The position numbers and the translations under genes are program-made. The notes under the pieces are model-generated. The model made no database searches, was not told where the DNA came from, and saw nothing but the letters and a program-made list of their open reading frames with translations. A stretch of 64,000 bases of DNA from Singulisphaera sp. GP187 (GTDB taxonomy: Bacteria; Planctomycetota; Planctomycetia; Isosphaerales; Isosphaeraceae): contig NZ_FSRB01000002.1 in NCBI RefSeq assembly GCF_900129635.1, forward strand, positions 586,727-650,726, in the 5' to 3' direction. Positions 1 to 8,048 of this stretch are shown one piece after another. Within the stretch, counting starts at the first letter, position 1. Every line of letters starts with the position of its first letter.

Positions 1-1116
1 GCCGGTCATCTGGCCGCCGCTGAGCCGGACGGTTGCCAGGCGAGCCCCGAGCCCCGGTCCTTCGGGGCGGGTGCGAGCCGGTTTGGCGGCGGGGACCACC
101 ACGGCGGCGGTCGAGACCGGGGTGCCGTTGCCGTTGCCATTACCGACGCCCGCCAGGTCGGTGTCGGGGATCGTGGCCGTCGTCGCCTGCAGCGAGTCGC
201 GCACTTTTGCCAGGTCGCGGAGCATCTCGGCGGCGGACTGGTAGCGATCCTTCGGCTTCTTCTCCATCAGCTTCATGACCAGCCGCTCGAGCTCAGGCGG
301 GATCTCGGGCCGGTGGACGATCGGGCGGACCGCGGTGTCCTTGACGTGCTTCAAGGCCACCGCGAGCGCGGTCTCAGCGCGGAACGGCGGGGTCCCGGTG
401 AGCATATGATAGGCCGTCACCCCGAGCGAGTAGAGGTCGCTGCGATGGTCGAGGGCATGCCCCTGCGCCTGCTCGGGGCTCATGTACTGGGGGGTCCCCA
501 TCGTCACGCCGGGCTGGGTCAGGTGGATCTTGTCGGCATCGGAGTCGCGACAAAGGCCAAAGTCGGCCACTTTGACCTGCCCCTTGCGAGTCAGGAGCAA
601 GTTCTCGGGCTTGATGTCGCGATGGATGAGGCCGATCTCGCCGGCCGCGCCGATGGCCACCCCGGTCTGCTTCATAATCGAGAGCGCCAGGGGGAGGTCG
701 AGCGCTCCTTTTTTGATGAGGAACTCGCGGAGGTTCGTCCCCTGGACGTACTCCATGGCGATGAACCGGATGTTGTCCACACAGCCGAGCATATAAACGT
801 GGACGATGTTCGGGTGGTTCAAGCGGGCGACGGCGGTGGCCTCAGCCTCGAACCGGCTGAGGTAGGTCGGGTTGTTGAGCATGTCGGTGCGCAGCACCTT
901 CAGCGCCACCGGGCGGTTCAGGCTGATCTGGCGGGCGAGATAGACCTCGCCCATCCCGCCGCGCCCGAGCAGCCGCTCGACCTCGAAGTCGCCAAGCGTC
1001 TTCCCGGTCAGATCCCGCGTCCCCCCAGCGGCCTCGGTGCCTGCCGAGCCGTCCCAGGCGGCGGTCTCGCCGACCGACTGTTGTTGTGAGTCAGGCTGCT
1101 CCGACGAATCGCTCAT
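1..1116 (-). CDS. Serine/threonine protein kinase (partial, C-terminus outside window)
   Basis: Reading from the ATG at 1116 toward the window edge gives 372 residues without a stop. A Ser/Gln-rich leader of about 43 residues precedes a Hanks-type kinase domain (about 44-310). The glycine loop GRGGMGEVY, the VALKVL lysine, the catalytic loop HRDIKPENLLL, the DFG loop (DFGL) and the SPEQ version of the APE motif are all visible, so the kinase should be active. A low-complexity Gly/Asn/Pro linker follows (about residue 320 on), as in planctomycete and actinobacterial PknB-like kinases whose linker leads to a membrane anchor and sensor region. It phosphorylates Ser/Thr on target proteins; the target is unknown. 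A PP2C phosphatase at 29-30 kb could be an opposing activity, but it is not linked. The long opposite-strand frame at 313-1089 is a shadow. Confidence 0.93.
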   Translation of the reverse strand, partial: MSDSSEQPDSQQQSVGETAAWDGSAGTEAAGGTRDLTGKTLGDFEVERLLGRGGMGEVYLARQISLNRPVALKVLRTDMLNNPTYLSRFEAEATAVARLNHPNIVHVYMLGCVDNIRFIAMEYVQGTNLREFLIKKGALDLPLALSIMKQTGVAIGAAGEIGLIHRDIKPENLLLTRKGQVKVADFGLCRDSDADKIHLTQPGVTMGTPQYMSPEQAQGHALDHRSDLYSLGVTAYHMLTGTPPFRAETALAVALKHVKDTAVRPIVHRPEIPPELERLVMKLMEKKPKDRYQSAAEMLRDLAKVRDSLQATTATIPDTDLAGVGNGNGNGTPVSTAAVVVPAAKPARTRPEGPGLGARLATVRLSGGQMTG

Positions 1117-1313
1117 GGCATACCCGGACCACCAGGACCAAAAGGCGGTGTCCTGTGATCCCCCCTAACGACGATTCCGTTCCCTACCGATCCCACACGC
1201 ACCCCTAGTTTACGACAAGCCCCGCGCCCGCGTGAAGAGCGTTGCCAACGGTCCGCGATTTCGCCGTCAAGAGCTGAGCGGCGAGCGCTTCGCGTGATGC
1301 CTGGATGCTGCAA

Positions 1314-1334
1314 CGCTCGCCTTTCAGGCGAGCG
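1314..1334. repeat. Dispersed palindrome CGCTCGCC...GGCGAGCG
   Basis: Nine-base arms CGCTCGCCT and AGGCGAGCG with a 3-base loop, just past the 3' end of the GH10-like gene. The same palindrome recurs at 10078-10102, 15761-15786, 27833-27858 and about 62116-62137, always between genes. Each copy can form a hairpin and may act as a terminator-like or REP-like element. Confidence 0.7.
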
Positions 1335-1338
1335 AAAC

Positions 1339-2829
1339 TTAGACCAGCAACTCGCGGCGGAACGACTTGAGCCAGCTGACGATTCGCTTGGGGGCCTGGT
1401 CGGGGCCGTAGAGGCCGCCGTGGGGGAAGAGGTGGGGGGCGGCGTCGGTGGGCTGGAGCCAGGTGACGGACCGGACGAACGGCTTGGCGATCGCCAGGGC
1501 CATCCAGCGCGAGGCCCAGGCCGCTTGGGTGTACTCGTCGGGCGCGGTCGGCCATTGGCTGGCCTCGACGCGGACCGACGGGTCGGCCTTGGGATCGGGG
1601 GCGGCGGACGAGGGGAGGACCATGTCGATGTGCAAGGGGAGATTCAAAAGCGCGTAGAGATCGAGAAGCTTCGAGAAGTCGAAGAGGTCGCGGATCGCGC
1701 TGCCGGGGGCCGAATAGCCCGGAGTGATCTCCAGTCCCAGGCCGGCCAGGCCCAGGTCGGCGCGGACGAGGTAGTCGGCCAGGTGGAGCGGGCCGAGCTG
1801 GAACGGGCTCGAGCCCATCCATTCGGCCCAGGGGCGCTCGAGGCTGATCAGGACCTGCGCGGCCGGATCGGCCTGGCGGGCGATCTGTACGGCGCGGGCG
1901 GTGATCCGGATCTGCTCTTCCTCGGAAAGGCCGAGGACGTCGTTGCAGGCGGGACGGTGGACCAGGTTCCAGACCGGGACCTTGCCGCGGTAGCGCGTGA
2001 CCGTCTGGCGGACCATGTCGACGACCAGGCCGAGGATCGTGTCGAAGTCCCCTTCCCAGAGCCAGATCCAGTCGGGCAAGGCCGAAGGACGGAAGTCGAG
2101 GAGCGGGCCTGCCTGGATCGCGATCCGCTGTTTTCGAGCCCAAGCGAGCTGGGCGTCGAACTCGTCGAATCGGAGCTGCCCCTCGGTGGGGGCGAGCGAT
2201 TTCCAGGGGCAGGTGATCCGCGCTGCGTTGAAGAGGCTGTTGTAGTCGGCCGCCCAGGGGGCGTTCTTGGGGTCGCCCTCGAGCGCGCAGCCGAGCAGAC
2301 TGGGAAGCTTGGGGCTGGTCGCCAACCGGGTCTGGAGCACCTGGGCGGTGTAGACGTCGGTGAGCAGGTCTCCCACCTTCCAAATGGCGGCCAGGCTCGC
2401 CTGTGCGGCGTTGAACGACACCTCTTGGTCGTCGCCGGAGGTGGCTGCCTTGATGAACGCGTGGTGGGCTTCGGCGAGGATGCCCTCGAGCTCGGGAGGG
2501 GTCCGCAGGCCCATCTGCCGCCAGTCGGCCAACTGGTTGCGCACGTCGTTCAGCTTGCCGCGCGCCAGTTCGACGGCAAGGTTGTACGGCTGGGACCGTT
2601 CGGCCAGGGTGGCCGTGCCGACGATCGGGGTGCCGTGGCCCTCGACCGGCCAGGGGACGAAGAGCCGGCCGCTCTCGTTGTTCTCGCGATGGCAGATCAT
2701 CAGGCCCTGGCGGAACTCGATGTTCAGCCGGCTTGGCGTCCGGTCCAATCCGGTCAAATACGCCTTGCGCAGTTCGGGAATCCGGGACGCCAGCGTGGGC
2801 GATGTCAGTTGGAACTTGAACAGGCCCAT
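1339..2829 (-). CDS. GH10-like (endo-xylanase fold) protein with substituted catalytic glutamates
   Basis: 496 residues from the ATG at 2829, preceded by GAGGTG at good spacing; a longer reading from 2877 would add 16 unsupported residues. The C-terminal two thirds resemble the GH10 TIM barrel found in many planctomycete proteins annotated as endo-1,4-beta-xylanase (for example the stretch VPVWNLVHRPACND). No signal peptide is evident. In active GH10 enzymes the acid/base Glu lies in WDVVNE and the nucleophile in TELD. Here the corresponding strands read WNLVHRP and LPLHIDM, so neither Glu is present. It may be a non-catalytic carbohydrate-binding relative or use other residues. It stands alone between a kinase and a dehydrogenase gene. 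Confidence 0.6.
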   Translation of the reverse strand: MGLFKFQLTSPTLASRIPELRKAYLTGLDRTPSRLNIEFRQGLMICHRENNESGRLFVPWPVEGHGTPIVGTATLAERSQPYNLAVELARGKLNDVRNQLADWRQMGLRTPPELEGILAEAHHAFIKAATSGDDQEVSFNAAQASLAAIWKVGDLLTDVYTAQVLQTRLATSPKLPSLLGCALEGDPKNAPWAADYNSLFNAARITCPWKSLAPTEGQLRFDEFDAQLAWARKQRIAIQAGPLLDFRPSALPDWIWLWEGDFDTILGLVVDMVRQTVTRYRGKVPVWNLVHRPACNDVLGLSEEEQIRITARAVQIARQADPAAQVLISLERPWAEWMGSSPFQLGPLHLADYLVRADLGLAGLGLEITPGYSAPGSAIRDLFDFSKLLDLYALLNLPLHIDMVLPSSAAPDPKADPSVRVEASQWPTAPDEYTQAAWASRWMALAIAKPFVRSVTWLQPTDAAPHLFPHGGLYGPDQAPKRIVSWLKSFRRELLV

Positions 2830-2938
2830 GCCACCTCGCCCTGGATCAGACCCAGAAGGATTTGCCTCATGACACAATCGGTTCGCGGAAGCGAGATTCT
2901 CAAGTGCGTTCCGCCCTCACGGCCCCATTGCCTCTCGC

Positions 2939-3910
2939 TCAGGACCAAACTTCGGGATTGACGAGGTTGGGAGGGCGTCGGCCCGCCAGCGCCGCGACCA
3001 GGTTCTCCCCAGCGATCCGCGACATCGCGGCTCGGGTCGCGTGGGTGGCGCTGCCCAGATGCGGGAGCAGTAAAGCATTCTGACAGTCGGCTAACCCCAC
3101 GGCCATTCTTGGCTCATCTTCGTAGACGTCAAGGCCCGCCCCCGCAATCCGGCCCGACTTGAGCGCGGAGACCAGGGCCGCCTCGTCCACGACCGGGCCG
3201 CGGGCGGTGTTGATCAGGTAGGCCGTCGGCTTCATCTGCCCCAGCGCCTTGGCGTCGATCAGGTGGCGGGTCTCCGCCGAGAGCGGCACGTGGAGACTCA
3301 CAAAGTCGCTTTCGGCCAACAACGCGTCGAGCGCGACATGACGAGCGCCCAGGGCGTCGAGCTCGGGGCTGGGCCGGCGGCCGTGGTAGAGCAACGGCAT
3401 CGCGAACCCGAGTGCCCGGCGGGCGACCGCCACGGCGATCCGGCCCGGCCCGATCAGGCCAAGCGTCTTGCCGGTGACGTCACCGCCGAGCATGTACAAC
3501 GGCCCCCAGCCTGGGAACCGTCCCGCACGCATCTCGGCGTCCCCCTCGACCACCCGACGCGCCACCCCCAGGATCAGGGCCCAGGTCAGGTCGGCGGTCG
3601 CTTCGGTCAGGACCCCCGGGGTATTGGTCACCAAGATCCCCAGGCGGCTGGCCGCCGCCACGTCGACATTATTGTAGCCGACCGCCATGTTGGCGAAGAT
3701 CCGGCACCCCTTCGCCGCTTCGAGCACCGAGGCGTCGACCTTGTCGGTGAGCAGGCAGAGCACCGCGTCACATCCGGCGACCGCCGCGCTCAGCTCCGCG
3801 CTCGAGAGCACCCGATCCTCGGAATTGCTTCGGAGGTCGTCGACCGCCTGACGCACCAACGTGGGACCGGGCTCGGGAATCGGCTGGGTGATGAACGCGC
3901 GTCCGGGCAC
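2939..3910 (-). CDS. D-isomer-specific 2-hydroxyacid dehydrogenase (glyoxylate/hydroxypyruvate reductase type)
   Basis: 323 residues from a GTG at 3910 giving VPGRAFITQPIPEPG, which matches how family members begin; GGAG lies 11 bases upstream. A TTG at 3955 in the same frame would add residues that do not look homologous. A Rossmann motif GLIGPGRIA is near residue 150. The catalytic Arg is in INTARGPVVDE, the Glu in DVYEDEP and the His in LPHLGSAT, completing the usual R-E-H set. It reduces 2-keto acids such as glyoxylate or hydroxypyruvate with NAD(P)H in the cytosol; the exact substrate cannot be told. The last Gly of the usual GxGxxG is Ala here. Confidence 0.9.
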   Translation of the reverse strand: MPGRAFITQPIPEPGPTLVRQAVDDLRSNSEDRVLSSAELSAAVAGCDAVLCLLTDKVDASVLEAAKGCRIFANMAVGYNNVDVAAASRLGILVTNTPGVLTEATADLTWALILGVARRVVEGDAEMRAGRFPGWGPLYMLGGDVTGKTLGLIGPGRIAVAVARRALGFAMPLLYHGRRPSPELDALGARHVALDALLAESDFVSLHVPLSAETRHLIDAKALGQMKPTAYLINTARGPVVDEAALVSALKSGRIAGAGLDVYEDEPRMAVGLADCQNALLLPHLGSATHATRAAMSRIAGENLVAALAGRRPPNLVNPEVWS

Positions 3911-4321
3911 GGCTCGACGTCTCCATTGCCATGAAAATCGGGGATCTCGCGGCAAACATCGTTGCCTGCAATTTGAGCATATCCTCGACTCAACTCGTTG
4001 CCTAGGGGCCGCCTCCGCTCATTCGGGGACTCGTTCATGACGGCGAAGCATGAATTCGCCGTCGTGTGCTCGCCGGGGCAATTCGCGGCTCGAACGCCGT
4101 CGATTTAACGGATCAGGCCAGCTATGTTAAGGGGCACGCACGCCGCGTAAACGCCTTGTTTTGCTGGCAACGGTTCAAATGAGCGGGATAGTTTTTTGCT
4201 ATTCGTTGTCAGGTGGGGGCACGGTTTTTGTGACCTACACTTGCACGATCGCCTGGTTTCACTCAAGGATTAGAATGGTGAGACGGTTTGGGCGATTCAA
4301 AATCGGGAGCTAATAAAAATT
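3911..4321. other. Intergenic region, no gene seen
   Basis: About 410 bases between the divergently transcribed dehydrogenase and receiver-GGDEF genes. Both promoters must lie here. The stretch from about 4180 is AT-richer than the surroundings. I see no convincing ORF and no clear -35/-10 pair. Confidence 0.5.
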
Positions 4322-5317
4322 ATGCGACCTAATGATTCGATCGCTAAGCCGGCCCGAAAAGTCCTCTTGATCGAGAATGTCCAGGCCGACCGCTACTTGT
4401 TGCGGAATTGGCTGCAAGCCGAGAAAATGGAAGTCTATGAAGCGGACGATATTCACACCGGAATCGCCGCGTGCCTGACGTTTCAGCCGGACTTAATCTT
4501 ACTCGAGTTACGGTTACCGACCTGGTCGGGCTACGAAGTCATCCGCCGGCTCAAGAATGACCCGAAGACGCTGTCGATCCCGGTCATCTTCATCGCCGAC
4601 TCGGCCCTGACGGGCGAGAAGGCCAAGGGGATTGACATGGGCGCGGTCGACTTCATCTCGAAGCCGTTCGACCCGGTGGAGCTCGTCGCGCGGGTCGGCT
4701 CGGCGTTGCGGACCAAGGCGCTGCTCGACCTCTTGGAGCAGCGGGCGCACCTCGATGGTCTGACCGAGCTGGGCAACCGGTTCGCGTTGCGTGATCGGTT
4801 CCCGTACGAGTGGGAGAGTTGCCGGCGGGAGGAGAACCCGATGTCGGTGTTCATCGCCGACCTCGATCACTTCAAGAAGATCAACGATCAGTTCGGCCAC
4901 GCCGCCGGCGACGAAGTGCTCCGGCAGTCCGCGCTGACCTTGCGTCGCTCGGTCCGGGAGGGGGACTTCGTCGCGCGTTACGGCGGCGAGGAGTTTGTGG
5001 TCGTCGCCCCCAACTGCGACCTGGATGGGGCGGTTCAACTGGCGGAACGGTTCCGCGGCGAGATTGCCGACTTGAAAGTCTGCTTCCGGAGCCAACCGAT
5101 CCAGGTCACCTGTAGCGTCGGTGTGGCCTTGGTCTCGGACCGCGCCGGGTCTGATGCGCTCGACGTCTTGGACCAGGCCGACCGGGCTCTCTTCCATTGC
5201 AAGGACGCTGGCCGCAACGCGGTCTGGGTCTGGGATCCCGTCCGAGGCGGGGCGATTCCCAGTAACCGGCCGGCATCCGAAGCCCTGGCCCGAGCGGTCG
5301 CGACGGTGGACGTCTGA
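4322..5317 (+). CDS. Receiver-GGDEF protein (diguanylate cyclase) with atypical receiver
   Basis: 331 residues. A receiver domain (about 12-130) is joined by a short helix to a GGDEF domain (about 150-310). The cyclase signature is RYGGEEF, and an RxxD inhibitory site (REGD) sits five residues before it, so the protein should make cyclic di-GMP from GTP and be product-inhibited. In the receiver, the position normally holding the phosphorylated Asp is Glu62 (LILLELRLP), and the acidic pair is Glu18-Asn19 (LIEN) instead of Asp-Asp; the late Lys (SKPFDP) is kept. The receiver is therefore probably not phosphorylated in the normal way and may be locked in an active-like state. It is transcribed alone. 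Confidence 0.93.
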   Translation: MRPNDSIAKPARKVLLIENVQADRYLLRNWLQAEKMEVYEADDIHTGIAACLTFQPDLILLELRLPTWSGYEVIRRLKNDPKTLSIPVIFIADSALTGEKAKGIDMGAVDFISKPFDPVELVARVGSALRTKALLDLLEQRAHLDGLTELGNRFALRDRFPYEWESCRREENPMSVFIADLDHFKKINDQFGHAAGDEVLRQSALTLRRSVREGDFVARYGGEEFVVVAPNCDLDGAVQLAERFRGEIADLKVCFRSQPIQVTCSVGVALVSDRAGSDALDVLDQADRALFHCKDAGRNAVWVWDPVRGGAIPSNRPASEALARAVATVDV

Positions 5318-5375
5318 GGGGGCCCAGGCCCTGCCGCCGGATCGGCTCGGCTCGGACCAGGCCACAACAGTGCGG

Positions 5376-6161
5376 TCAGGAGTAGAGAACCCCGATTCGC
5401 CGGCGATAGTCGTCGTAGGTGGCCTCGAAGAGCGCGCGGGCACGTTCGGGCCCCACGTGGCAGGCGGCCGTGAGAACCTGGGGAGGTGCGCCGGCCTCGG
5501 TGAGCCGGCGCGCGACCTCGGCCTTGATCAGGTTGATGATCGTGCAGCCCGAGACGCTCGACACCGGCGCGACGGGGGTCGCGAGCCCGTCGATCCAGAC
5601 CGCCGAGTCTCCCGCGGGGGCCTGCTGGTCGAGCACCAGGTCGGCCACGTCGGACAGCTTGCGGCCCGACTCATGCTTCGAGGTCGAGACCGCGGCGTGC
5701 GGAAGCGACGTCAACGCAACCACGAACATGCCGAGCGCCTTGGCCTGAACCGCCACGTCGATCGTCACGGCGTTGCAACCGCTGGTCGAGATCGCCAGCA
5801 ACGAGTCGCCCGGCGCGGTGGCGAAGTTCCGCCAAAGGACCGGGCCGAACCCTTGCACGTTCTCGAGGAACATGGCCTGCCGCTGCCCGTTGGCCCCGAC
5901 CACCTGGTTGTGGTAGGTCATCGACAGTTCGACGATTGGGTGGAACCCGGGGAACGAGCCGTACCGGGGGAACATCTCCTCGACGGCCATCCGCGAGTGG
6001 CCGGTGCCGAAGACATGGACCAGGCGGCCCGCCAGGATGGTCTCGGCGAACCGATCGGCCGCCTGGCGGATCGCGGGAAGCTGGGTGGCCTCGATCGCGT
6101 CGATCGCCGCGCGGACGGCGCTGAGGTATTGGTGGCAGACGTCGGGCGTGTCGGGGTTCAT
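5376..6161 (-). CDS. SIS-domain sugar-phosphate-binding protein (UPF0309-like)
   Basis: 261 residues from the ATG at 6161. Its ATG overlaps the TGA of the upstream SDR gene (ATGA at 6158-6161), so the two are translationally coupled. The SIS fold is shown by VHVFGTGHSRMAVEEM and LLAISTSGCNAVTIDVAVQA, which bind phosphosugars. The family comprises cytosolic isomerases and uncharacterised relatives, often in sugar catabolic operons, acting on substrates such as amino-sugar phosphates. A longer in-frame reading upstream is only the SDR gene in another frame. The precise reaction is unknown. Confidence 0.88.
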   Translation of the reverse strand: MNPDTPDVCHQYLSAVRAAIDAIEATQLPAIRQAADRFAETILAGRLVHVFGTGHSRMAVEEMFPRYGSFPGFHPIVELSMTYHNQVVGANGQRQAMFLENVQGFGPVLWRNFATAPGDSLLAISTSGCNAVTIDVAVQAKALGMFVVALTSLPHAAVSTSKHESGRKLSDVADLVLDQQAPAGDSAVWIDGLATPVAPVSSVSGCTIINLIKAEVARRLTEAGAPPQVLTAACHVGPERARALFEATYDDYRRRIGVLYS

Positions 6162-7000
6162 GGGGTCGTTTCGCTCCGATGGCGTCCCTCGGAGACGCAC
6201 CAGCCGCCGTCGACCGTCAGCACGGTGCCGGTGACGAATCGGGAGGCGGGTTCGCAGAGGTAGAGAGCCGCCTCCGCGCAGTCGTCGGGCGTCCCCGGAC
6301 CCCCGGCGATCGGCTGCTTGGCGGCGAGGTAGTCGCGGATCACCGGGTCGCCGACGGCCCGCGTTGCCATCGGGGTGTCGATCAGGCCGGGGGCGAGCAA
6401 GTTGAATCGGACCCGGTCGCGGGCATAGCGGGCGGCGGCCGCCAAGGTCATGGCGCGGATCGCCCCCTTGCTCGCGGCGTAGGCGTACGTCCCGAACAGG
6501 TCGGGCGAAGGGGACCAGCCGAGCACCGACCCCATATTGAGCACCGTTCCTCTCAGGCCGGCGTCGTCGATCGCTTGCGCCCGCATCTGCCGGACGGCCG
6601 CCTGGTTGGTCAGAAAGAGCCCCTTGGCGTTGGCGTCCATCACGGTGTCCCAGCCCTCGGCGGTACACTCATGGAGCGGCCCGTCGCCGAACCGCCGGCC
6701 GCTGATTCCGGCGACGTGGAACAGCACGTCCAGCCGTCCGCCGAGCCGGTCCATCGCCTCGAGGAAGAGGGCCTCAACGGAAACGGCGACGGTCACGTCG
6801 GCCGTGACGCCGTGGACCGGGCCGAGCGCAGTCAGTGGCCCGCTCAAGGCGAAGGCTTCACGGATCGACTCGTCCGAGTGGCCCGAGACGACGACGCGCG
6901 CCCCCTCCTGCAAGAACCGGCGGGCCGAGGCCAGGCCGATCCCACCCGTTCCGCCGACGATCAAGCAGCTCCGCCCCTCGAGCCGTCCTCCGCGCAACAA
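6158..7000 (-). CDS. Short-chain dehydrogenase/reductase (SDR)
   Basis: About 280 residues. Classical SDR features are the cofactor motif GGTGGIG near the N-terminus, HVAGISG in the NAG position, Ser in LNMGSVLG and the catalytic YAYAASK. The C-terminus has the usual LTVDGGWCVSEG. No in-frame ATG exists; two tandem TTG codons at 7000-6995 are the best starts, with AGAGGA about ten bases upstream. It is the first gene of a two-gene unit with the SIS protein, which suggests oxidation or reduction of a sugar-type substrate. A perfect inverted repeat (7016-7087) lies directly upstream. Confidence 0.88.
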   Translation of the reverse strand: MLRGGRLEGRSCLIVGGTGGIGLASARRFLQEGARVVVSGHSDESIREAFALSGPLTALGPVHGVTADVTVAVSVEALFLEAMDRLGGRLDVLFHVAGISGRRFGDGPLHECTAEGWDTVMDANAKGLFLTNQAAVRQMRAQAIDDAGLRGTVLNMGSVLGWSPSPDLFGTYAYAASKGAIRAMTLAAAARYARDRVRFNLLAPGLIDTPMATRAVGDPVIRDYLAAKQPIAGGPGTPDDCAEAALYLCEPASRFVTGTVLTVDGGWCVSEGRHRSETTP

Positions 7001-7015
7001 CGGGATTCATCCTCT

Positions 7016-7087
7016 CTTGTCGGGTGGGCACGGCCCACCAATTCTGGGTCTCGGGCAGAAGCCGGTGGGCCGTGCCCACCCGACAAG
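7016..7087. repeat. Inverted repeat, 24-bp perfect arms (GGTGGGCACGGCCCACC family)
   Basis: Arms at 7016-7039 and 7064-7087 are perfect reverse complements around a 24-base loop. The core GGTGGGCACGGCCCACC also occurs as a pair at 11265-11337 (one mismatch), as a single arm at 60855-60875, and in decayed form near 47920 and 49925. It sits between the SDR and RidA genes and fits a REP- or MITE-like dispersed element. Confidence 0.85.
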
Positions 7088-7104
7088 AAGGAATCATCAA
7101 GCGA

Positions 7105-7566
7105 TCAATCTTTGATTTGGAAGATCGCCTCGATTTCGACGGCGATTCCGCCGGGGAGCGACCCCATGCCCACTGCGCTTCGGGCTCCCTTGCCCGCTTC
7201 GCCGAAGACCTCGACCATCAGGTCGGAGAAGCCGTTGATCACCTTCGGCTGTTCGGCGAATTCGGCCGTGCAGTTGACCATGCCCAGCACCTTGATGAGC
7301 CGGACGACCTTATCGAGCGAGCCGAGCTGGGTGCGGATGGTCGCCAGGATCGCCAGGCCGGTTTGCCGGGCGGCGGCATGGCCTCCCGTCACGTCCATAT
7401 CGTCGCCGACCCTGCCGATGATCATCGAACCGTCGGATCGGAGCGGGCCGTGGCCGGAGACGTAGAGCAAGTCGCCGTACCGAGTGGCCGTCACATAGGT
7501 CGCCACGGGCTTCGGCGCGGGGGGCAGCTCCAGCTTCAGTTCAGCCAGGCGGGCATCAGCTCCCAT
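7105..7566 (-). CDS. RidA/YjgF-family protein
   Basis: 153 residues from the ATG at 7566, with AGGAAG eight bases upstream; an upstream in-frame start would add 19 residues with no support. The sequence matches the RidA subfamily that begins with a helix and then YGDLLYVSGHGP, and ends GGIAVEIEAIFQI. Members hydrolyse reactive enamine/imine intermediates or serve other small-molecule roles. The Arg typical of the active deaminase group (as in R105 of RidA) is not evident, so its activity is uncertain. It is transcribed in the same direction as the SDR/SIS pair but separated from it by an inverted repeat. Confidence 0.85.
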   Translation of the reverse strand: MGADARLAELKLELPPAPKPVATYVTATRYGDLLYVSGHGPLRSDGSMIIGRVGDDMDVTGGHAAARQTGLAILATIRTQLGSLDKVVRLIKVLGMVNCTAEFAEQPKVINGFSDLMVEVFGEAGKGARSAVGMGSLPGGIAVEIEAIFQIKD

Positions 7567-7815
7567 GTTGTTCTTCCTATCAAGGTTGCGGCGGATCGTC
7601 GGATTTTGACGGAACGGCCCCAAAACTAACCGCTGACCTTCGCCAAATCAACAGACAGGCCCATTCGCCAGGAGCCCCTGCAAGGAGTCGCCCGGGTCGA
7701 CACGACTCGTCGACTCGGTTCGGTTCGGTTTGACCTCTCGCGGTCGCTTGACGGGTTCGCTAGGATGAGAGATGTTTTCTACCAGAAATGGAGACTGTCG
7801 CAAGGATACCGGGAT

Positions 7816-7934
7816 CTCGTTCCCACGCTCTGCGTGGGAATGCCGTCCGCGACGCTCTGCGTCGTCTTTCTTCCCCGGCGGGTGGGGCCGCAGAGCGGCC
7901 AAAACGGCATTCCCACGCAGAGCGTGGGAACGAG
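7816..7934. repeat. Cruciform-type inverted repeat, 31-bp arms
   Basis: Arms 7816-7846 and 7904-7934 are exact reverse complements. Each arm itself contains a small palindrome (CCCACGCTCTGCGTGGG). It lies in the 480-base gap before the aguBA operon. This motif type (GTTCCCACGC..GCGTGGGAAC) is a recurrent intergenic repeat in several bacterial lineages. No gene is apparent in 7567-8048. Confidence 0.88.
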
Positions 7935-8048
7935 TTTCTCCCGCGAATTTCGGCCTCCGGGGCAGACTGACGGCCCGGTTTCCTTGCGACAGACTCCGGA
8001 AATACGTTCGTTCTTCGTGCCCCCCCTAAAGGCGGAACAGACTTCGCG

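Noticed and set aside
313-1089. Plus-strand 258-codon frame
   Set aside because: Antisense of the kinase, whose motifs are unmistakable on the minus strand.
1294-2961. Long plus-strand frame opposite the GH10-like gene
   Set aside because: Composition is Gly/Arg/Asp-rich with no family match, and it exactly mirrors a well-supported minus-strand gene; typical of high-GC antisense shadows.
6162-6668. N-terminal extension of the SIS protein
   Set aside because: It is the SDR gene read in another frame; the ATGA overlap fixes the SIS start at 6161.
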